Below, piece after piece: positions 60,195 to 64,000 of a stretch of DNA of 64,000 nt. This stretch comes from JANQIO01 sp965229625 (GTDB lineage: Bacteria; Pseudomonadota; Gammaproteobacteria; Pseudomonadales; Halieaceae), in contig CBDDJJ010000001.1 in the NCBI GenBank assembly GCA_965229625.1, positions 62,001 to 126,000 on the forward strand, given 5' to 3'. The notes below the pieces were generated by a model. The model was not told where the DNA came from. It was given only the letters and a program-made list of their open reading frames with translations, and made no database searches. Position numbers and translations under genes: made by a program. The stretch's first letter is position 1. Each line of letters begins with the position of its first letter.

Positions 60195-60321
60195 GCACAG
60201 GCTTACGGCATGGCCCTACAATCAGATTGACAGCACACATGGCCCTGTACGACAGCATTGATCTTGATATGACGCCTGCGGCCATAGCGGCGGCGCGGCC
60301 AGCCAGTACACTGGAAGCACT

Positions 60322-61128
60322 ATGAACCACCCGGATACCCGCCAATTCACGCCCCTGCTGCTAGCCGCCGCGCTGGCCGCAGCGCTGGGTGCTGACGGCG
60401 CCTGGGCCGAGAGTGCCTGCGCCCGGCGTGCCGGGCAGGCACCTGCGATTGCTGTGCTCGGTGGCGAGTTGTCCCTGTTGAGCTGGAATATCCAGAAGGC
60501 CAGCAACGCCGGCTGGCAGGCGGACCTGCAGGCCCTGGCAGCGAATAGCCAGCTTGTATTTATCCAGGAAGCCCTGTTGGAAGCGGATATTCCCGCGCTA
60601 CTGCCGAGCTTCCCGGACCAGAGTTTCGCGCCCGGCTACCGGACAGAAAACCGCACCACGGGTGTCATGACCCTGGGCAGCGCAATCCCCAGTCTCCACT
60701 GCCAGTTTTCTGTGCTGGAGCCATGGCTGGGCACGCCCAAGGCTGCCGTGGCCACCGAGTACATGCTGGAAGGTCGCGCTGAGCGACTGCTGGCCATCAA
60801 CCTGCACGCGGTGAACTTCAGTTTCGGTGTCGATCCCCTGGCAGCCCAGCTCTCGGAGCTGACGGCGCTGCTGGCGGAGCATCGCGGCCCGGCCATCCTG
60901 GCCGGCGACCTCAACACCTGGAGCGAGGCGCGCCAGCAGTTGGTAGACACGCTGCTCGGGGAGCAGGGTCTGCAGCCAGTCAGTTTCGCCCCCGACCTGC
61001 GTAGCCGACCTTTCGGGCGCGCGCTGGACCATGTCTACCTGCGCGGCCTGCGCGCCGAGGCGGTTGAGGTGGTGCCCGTCGACAGTTCCGATCACAACCC
61101 GCTCAGGGTTCGTCTGGCACTGGAATGA
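60322..61128 (+). CDS. Exported endonuclease/exonuclease/phosphatase-fold protein
   Basis: A 268-residue EEP-fold protein. Signal peptide with 'PLLLAAALAAALGADGAWAES' (about 10-30). The fold markers are 'LSLLSWNIQKASNAGWQ' (about 50-66), 'LVFIQEAL' (about 79-86, catalytic Glu), 'AILAGDLNTWSEAR' (about 191-204) and 'LDHVYLRGL...SSDHNPL' near the end. It hydrolyses phosphodiester or phosphomonoester bonds outside the cytoplasm; nucleic acid, lipid or other substrate is open. It overlaps the DUF5329 gene by ATGA. Confidence 0.88.
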   Translation: MNHPDTRQFTPLLLAAALAAALGADGAWAESACARRAGQAPAIAVLGGELSLLSWNIQKASNAGWQADLQALAANSQLVFIQEALLEADIPALLPSFPDQSFAPGYRTENRTTGVMTLGSAIPSLHCQFSVLEPWLGTPKAAVATEYMLEGRAERLLAINLHAVNFSFGVDPLAAQLSELTALLAEHRGPAILAGDLNTWSEARQQLVDTLLGEQGLQPVSFAPDLRSRPFGRALDHVYLRGLRAEAVEVVPVDSSDHNPLRVRLALE

Positions 61129-61472
61129 GGTGCCTGCTCACCGCCAGTGCTCTGTACCTGTTGCTGGTGCCGGGTGCCCTGGCGGATGCTGAACAGGAAA
61201 TCGAATACCTGCTCCGCTACGTGGCCGACAGTGGCTGCACGTTTCATCGCAATGGCAGAGATCACGCCTCAGCCGAGGCGGCCGAGCACCTGCGCCTCAA
61301 GTACCGTCGGGGCCGACGCTACGCGGATTCAGCGGAAGACTTTATTGACCACCTGGCCAGCGGCAGCTCCTGGACCGGTAAGGCCTATACCGTAAGCTGT
61401 GGCGATGTCACCGAGCCGAGCGCGGGCTGGCTGCACCGGGCGCTGGCCGATTACCGCGCGCCGGCTGACTGA
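61125..61472 (+). CDS. DUF5329 family exported protein
   Basis: A 115-residue exported protein. After a signal peptide (about 1-20) it has the DUF5329 pattern: 'IEYLLRYVADSGCTFHRNG' (about 25-43), 'AEAAEHLRLKYRRG' and 'DFIDHLASGSSWTGKAYTVSC'. Function unknown. Coupled to the EEP gene by ATGA. Its end overlaps the convergent PadR gene by 22 bases. Confidence 0.85.
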   Translation: MRCLLTASALYLLLVPGALADAEQEIEYLLRYVADSGCTFHRNGRDHASAEAAEHLRLKYRRGRRYADSAEDFIDHLASGSSWTGKAYTVSCGDVTEPSAGWLHRALADYRAPAD

Positions 61473-62017
61473 ATACCCGGTTCCACCGACGCCAGCAGCG
61501 CGTCGGCTTCTTTCGCCCAGGCGAGGCGGGTCTCAGAATGGCGAATGCCGGCCAGCAGGGCGAGGTAGATGCCGCGCCGGCGCACCGGCAGTGACTCCGG
61601 CTGCGCATAGTGGCGGGCGCGGATGCGGCGGTAGAGGGCCAGCCGCTCGCCTTCTCGCTGGCGGCGCTCTGCCAGCTCTTCACGCAGGTGGGCGGCATTG
61701 TCTGGCGACAGGTTGTAGAACTTCACGAACAAGTCGTCCTTCGATTCCGTGACCTTGCTCTCGCCCAGTACCCACGCATCCAGTGCAACCCGACCAGCCT
61801 CGGTCAGCCCGTAGATGACCTTGTCGGGTTTACCGGCCTGGGGCACATCCTCGCTTTCCAGCAGACCCTGTTGCTCCAGCTCACGCAGGGCCTTGTAGAT
61901 CTGCTGGTGGCTGGCCTTCCAGAAAAAACCCAGCGACGTATCAAAGGATTTGGTGAGCTCGTAGCCGCTGAGGCGGTCGTCGAGCAGGGCAGTCATGATG
62001 GCGTGGTTGAGGGCCAT
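61451..62017 (-). CDS. PadR family regulator
   Basis: A 188-residue PadR regulator from ATG 62017 (an upstream start would run into the operator). 'ALNHAIMTALLDDRLSGYELTKSFDTSLGFFWKASHQQIYKALRELEQQGL' (about 2-52) is the winged helix, followed by a helical dimer domain. PadR proteins sense phenolics or other small molecules and repress divergent genes. Two identical dyads (TATGCAA-N4-TTGCATA) in the gap to the nitronate monooxygenase are its likely sites. Confidence 0.92.
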   Translation of the reverse strand: MALNHAIMTALLDDRLSGYELTKSFDTSLGFFWKASHQQIYKALRELEQQGLLESEDVPQAGKPDKVIYGLTEAGRVALDAWVLGESKVTESKDDLFVKFYNLSPDNAAHLREELAERRQREGERLALYRRIRARHYAQPESLPVRRRGIYLALLAGIRHSETRLAWAKEADALLASVEPGIQSAGAR

Positions 62018-62066
62018 GGGCCTGTTCCGCGAAAAATGCGTATACAGGGTAATGTGCGGGAATCCA

Positions 62067-62122
62067 TATGCAAAGAGTTGCATAATAAAATTATCGCGCT
62101 ATCCTATGCAACAGTTTGCATA
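62067..62122. promoter_or_regulatory. Twin PadR operators
   Basis: TATGCAA-AGAG-TTGCATA (62067-62084) and TATGCAA-CAGT-TTGCATA (62105-62122) have identical 7-bp arms and 4-base spacers, 38 bases apart centre to centre. For padR, TTGCAT (complement of 62106-62111) spaced 18 bases from TATTAT gives a promoter overlapped by both sites. For the monooxygenase, TTGCAT (62078-62083), 16 bases, TATCCT (62100-62105) is possible. Occupied sites should block both genes. Confidence 0.75.
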
Positions 62123-62173
62123 TAGCTGCAGTCCAGCTACCCGTTACAAGAATCCGTCCAGAGAGGGAAAACC

Positions 62174-63169
62174 ATGGCCCTGCCACCCGTATTCGACACC
62201 CTGCGCCTGCCTGTCGTTGGCGCCCCGCTGTTTATCATCTCCAACCCGGACCTGGTCATCGCCCAGTGCAAGGCGGGTATCGTCGGTTCTTTCCCCTCCC
62301 TGAACGCGCGCCCCGCCCACGTGCTGGACGAGTGGCTGGATCGCATTACCACCGAACTGGCGGAGTACGATGCCGCCCATCCGGAGGCGCCTTCCGCGCC
62401 GTTCGCGGTGAACCAGATTGTGCATGGCTCCAATGATCGCCTGGAGCACGACCTGGAGATGTGCGTGAAGTACAAGGTGCCCATCGTGATCACCTCTCTC
62501 GGTGCCAAGGAGCATGTCAATGAAGCGATTCACTCCTACGGCGGCGTAGTGTTGCACGACATCATCAACAACCGCTTCGCCAGGAAGGCCATCGAGAAGG
62601 GCGCCGATGGCCTGATCGCGGTCGCGGCAGGTGCCGGCGGCCACGCTGGTGTGCAGTCTCCCTTCGCGCTGGTGCAGGAAATCCGTGAGTGGTTCGACGG
62701 CCCGTTGCTGCTGTCAGGCTCCATCGCCAATGGCAGTGCCGTACTGGGCGCCCAGGCCATGGGCGCCGACCTGGCCTACATCGGCTCCGCGTTTATCGCC
62801 ACCGAGGAAGCCAACGCCGAGCAGGGCTACAAGCAGTCCATCGTCGATAATGCCGCCAGCGATATCGTCTACACCAACCTGTTCACCGGCGTGCACGGCA
62901 ACTACCTGCGCCCCTCCATCGAAGCCGCCGGCCTCGACCCAGACAACCTGCCGCAAAGTGACCCCTCCGCCATGAACTTCGGCTCCGGCGGCAACCAGGA
63001 CAAGAAGGCCTGGAAAGACATCTGGGGCTGCGGGCAGGGCATCGGCGCCGTGAAGTTGGTGGGCAAGACCGGCGACGTCGTGGCGCGCATGCAGGAAGAA
63101 TACTCCGCCGCCCAGGAGCGCCTCGCGTCCATCGCCCCGCCGGCCGCACCCGCTCGCCAGGTCGCCTGA
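62174..63169 (+). CDS. Nitronate monooxygenase
   Basis: A 331-residue FMN TIM-barrel protein of the nitronate monooxygenase (2-nitropropane dioxygenase) family. 'LRLPVVGAPLFIISNPDLVIAQCKAGIVGSFPSLNARP' (about 10-47) opens the barrel, 'GADGLIAVAAGAGGHAG' (about 143-159) contains the catalytic His, and 'PLLLSGSIANGSAVLGAQAMGADLAYIGSAFIATEEA' (about 177-213) binds the FMN phosphate. It detoxifies nitronates such as propionate 3-nitronate. PadR control by twin sites is likely. Confidence 0.92.
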   Translation: MALPPVFDTLRLPVVGAPLFIISNPDLVIAQCKAGIVGSFPSLNARPAHVLDEWLDRITTELAEYDAAHPEAPSAPFAVNQIVHGSNDRLEHDLEMCVKYKVPIVITSLGAKEHVNEAIHSYGGVVLHDIINNRFARKAIEKGADGLIAVAAGAGGHAGVQSPFALVQEIREWFDGPLLLSGSIANGSAVLGAQAMGADLAYIGSAFIATEEANAEQGYKQSIVDNAASDIVYTNLFTGVHGNYLRPSIEAAGLDPDNLPQSDPSAMNFGSGGNQDKKAWKDIWGCGQGIGAVKLVGKTGDVVARMQEEYSAAQERLASIAPPAAPARQVA

Positions 63170-63183
63170 ATCCGGCTTGCCAC

Positions 63184-63951
63184 CTAGAGTAAGAGAGGCA
63201 GTTTGAAGTAGTTTTCCAGCATGCGGTCGCGATGCGCCTCCAGCGCCGGGGACATCGCGGCCAGAAACTCCTGGTCTTCCTCCAGGAACAGCGGCTGGAA
63301 TGGCTCGGCAATCGGCACATCGGCCAGCGGGCGCGCCTTGAATAGCAGTGAAAACGCTGCCCAGTAGAAATCCACGGCTGTTGCCTCGTGGCTCACCAGG
63401 AATGAGCTGCCGCTCGCTATCTGGCGGTCCAGTACGCCACTCAGGTAGTTTAGAAACCTGACGACACGCTGTCTTGCGCTGCGGACCTCTTCCTCGCGCC
63501 CGTAGCCGTATTTCAGGCCAAACCTTTTCAGCGGTGGCGGTGCTTCACCGCTGTCGTGCACGGGTTGCAGTTGGCACAATCGGCGGTTCCAGCCCAGACC
63601 CAGCTCCCCGCAGATTTCGTGAGCGATACCGAAAACCTGGACTCTAGCCTCACAGGTGTTCGGCAGCAGCGAGGGCGCCGGTGCCAGTCGCTCCAGCAGC
63701 AGGAGGATGTCGTTCCAGCGATTGATGGGTGTCTCATCGTTCCAGGCCAGCACCGGCGCGCTGCAGGTGCCGGCCCAGGCCGTGATCTCCGGGTTGTCCC
63801 CGAGAGGCTCGAACGCCGCCAGGCGGTACGGTAGGCCCTTGTAGTCCAACAGGGCGCGAGCTGCCTGTGACCAGGGAGACGGCACGTGACTGACACACAC
63901 TAGCCGCAATCCATCGGCGTCTCGCAGGCGTTCGAAACTTTCGTAGTGCAT
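63184..63951 (-). CDS. Glutathione S-transferase family protein
   Basis: A 255-residue GST-like protein; ATG 63951 is preferred to the TTG at 63978. N-terminal thioredoxin fold 'RLVCVSHVPSPWSQAARALLDYKGLPYRLAAFEPLGDN' (about 16-53) with VPSPWSQ at the glutathione position (SxxS type), 'APVLAWNDETPINRWNDILLLLERL' (about 65-89), and the helical C-terminal domain. It may detoxify electrophiles. It converges on the nitronate monooxygenase. Confidence 0.88.
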   Translation of the reverse strand: MHYESFERLRDADGLRLVCVSHVPSPWSQAARALLDYKGLPYRLAAFEPLGDNPEITAWAGTCSAPVLAWNDETPINRWNDILLLLERLAPAPSLLPNTCEARVQVFGIAHEICGELGLGWNRRLCQLQPVHDSGEAPPPLKRFGLKYGYGREEEVRSARQRVVRFLNYLSGVLDRQIASGSSFLVSHEATAVDFYWAAFSLLFKARPLADVPIAEPFQPLFLEEDQEFLAAMSPALEAHRDRMLENYFKLPLLL

Positions 63952-64000
63952 CTCTTGTTCCCGCGTATTTATTGGCAAGTCTGCGCGCCCGGTCCGGTGA

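Overview
The window comes from a GC-rich bacterial chromosome. The gene set suggests a marine-type gammaproteobacterium, possibly near Halieaceae/Cellvibrionales. The evidence is the many acyl-CoA and flavin enzymes, large TonB-dependent receptors, a HutX/HutZ/HmuTUV haem system, a HiPIP, a PQQ dehydrogenase and PadR/TetR/LysR regulators. The taxonomic guess is inference from gene content. I saw no rRNA, tRNA, CRISPR, transposase or phage gene.

Region 1 (1-10.1 kb) looks catabolic. After the end of an SDR operon come a type I Baeyer-Villiger monooxygenase and an ACAD11-like acyl-CoA dehydrogenase on the minus strand. Divergent from these is a plus-strand operon: SDR, ACAD10/11-type kinase, acyl-CoA ligase, TetR, alpha/beta hydrolase and luciferase-like oxidoreductase. 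One inverted repeat overlaps both divergent promoters. The set can be read as: alcohol to ketone, ketone to lactone or ester, hydrolysis to a hydroxy acid, CoA activation, phosphorylation of the hydroxyl, then phosphate loss to an enoyl-CoA. This resembles Lva-type 4-hydroxyacid catabolism joined to a Baeyer-Villiger step.

Region 2 (10.1-24.6 kb) is a second catabolic operon behind a divergent TetR: SDR, SnoaL-like, ligase, two MaoC-type halves, an Ltp-type thiolase homologue, DUF35 and a Rieske oxygenase. It is followed by a TonB receptor, a periplasmic cytochrome c/PQQ dehydrogenase and a DUF305-LVIVD protein. The MaoC/MaoC/Ltp/DUF35 set has the same parts as the actinobacterial ChsH1-ChsH2-Ltp2 side-chain retro-aldol module. 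A 15-bp palindrome (TTGAATNNNATTCAA type) lies before the SDR operon, before the TonB receptor and, with one mismatch, before the monooxygenase, so the two regions may share a regulator.

Region 3 (24.6-42 kb) is mixed. It holds an azoreductase/SDR/LysR group, an OPT transporter with a small membrane protein, a secreted 1494-residue multidomain protein coupled to a lipoprotein, an M49-like lipoprotein peptidase, an acyl-CoA ligase, two DsbA-fold isomerase-like proteins and a beta-propeller protein.

Region 4 (42-47.8 kb) is a haem acquisition locus: receptor-hutX-hutZ on minus and hmuTUV on plus, around a Fur-like box.

Region 5 (47.8-64 kb) has Lrp and 4-hydroxyphenylpyruvate dioxygenase, a Tat-exported amidohydrolase with a porin, a YcaC-type hydrolase with TetR, a HiPIP, an RNase J-like metallo-beta-lactamase protein, DUF2452-like, EEP and DUF5329 proteins, a PadR regulator with twin operators before a nitronate monooxygenase, and a GST.
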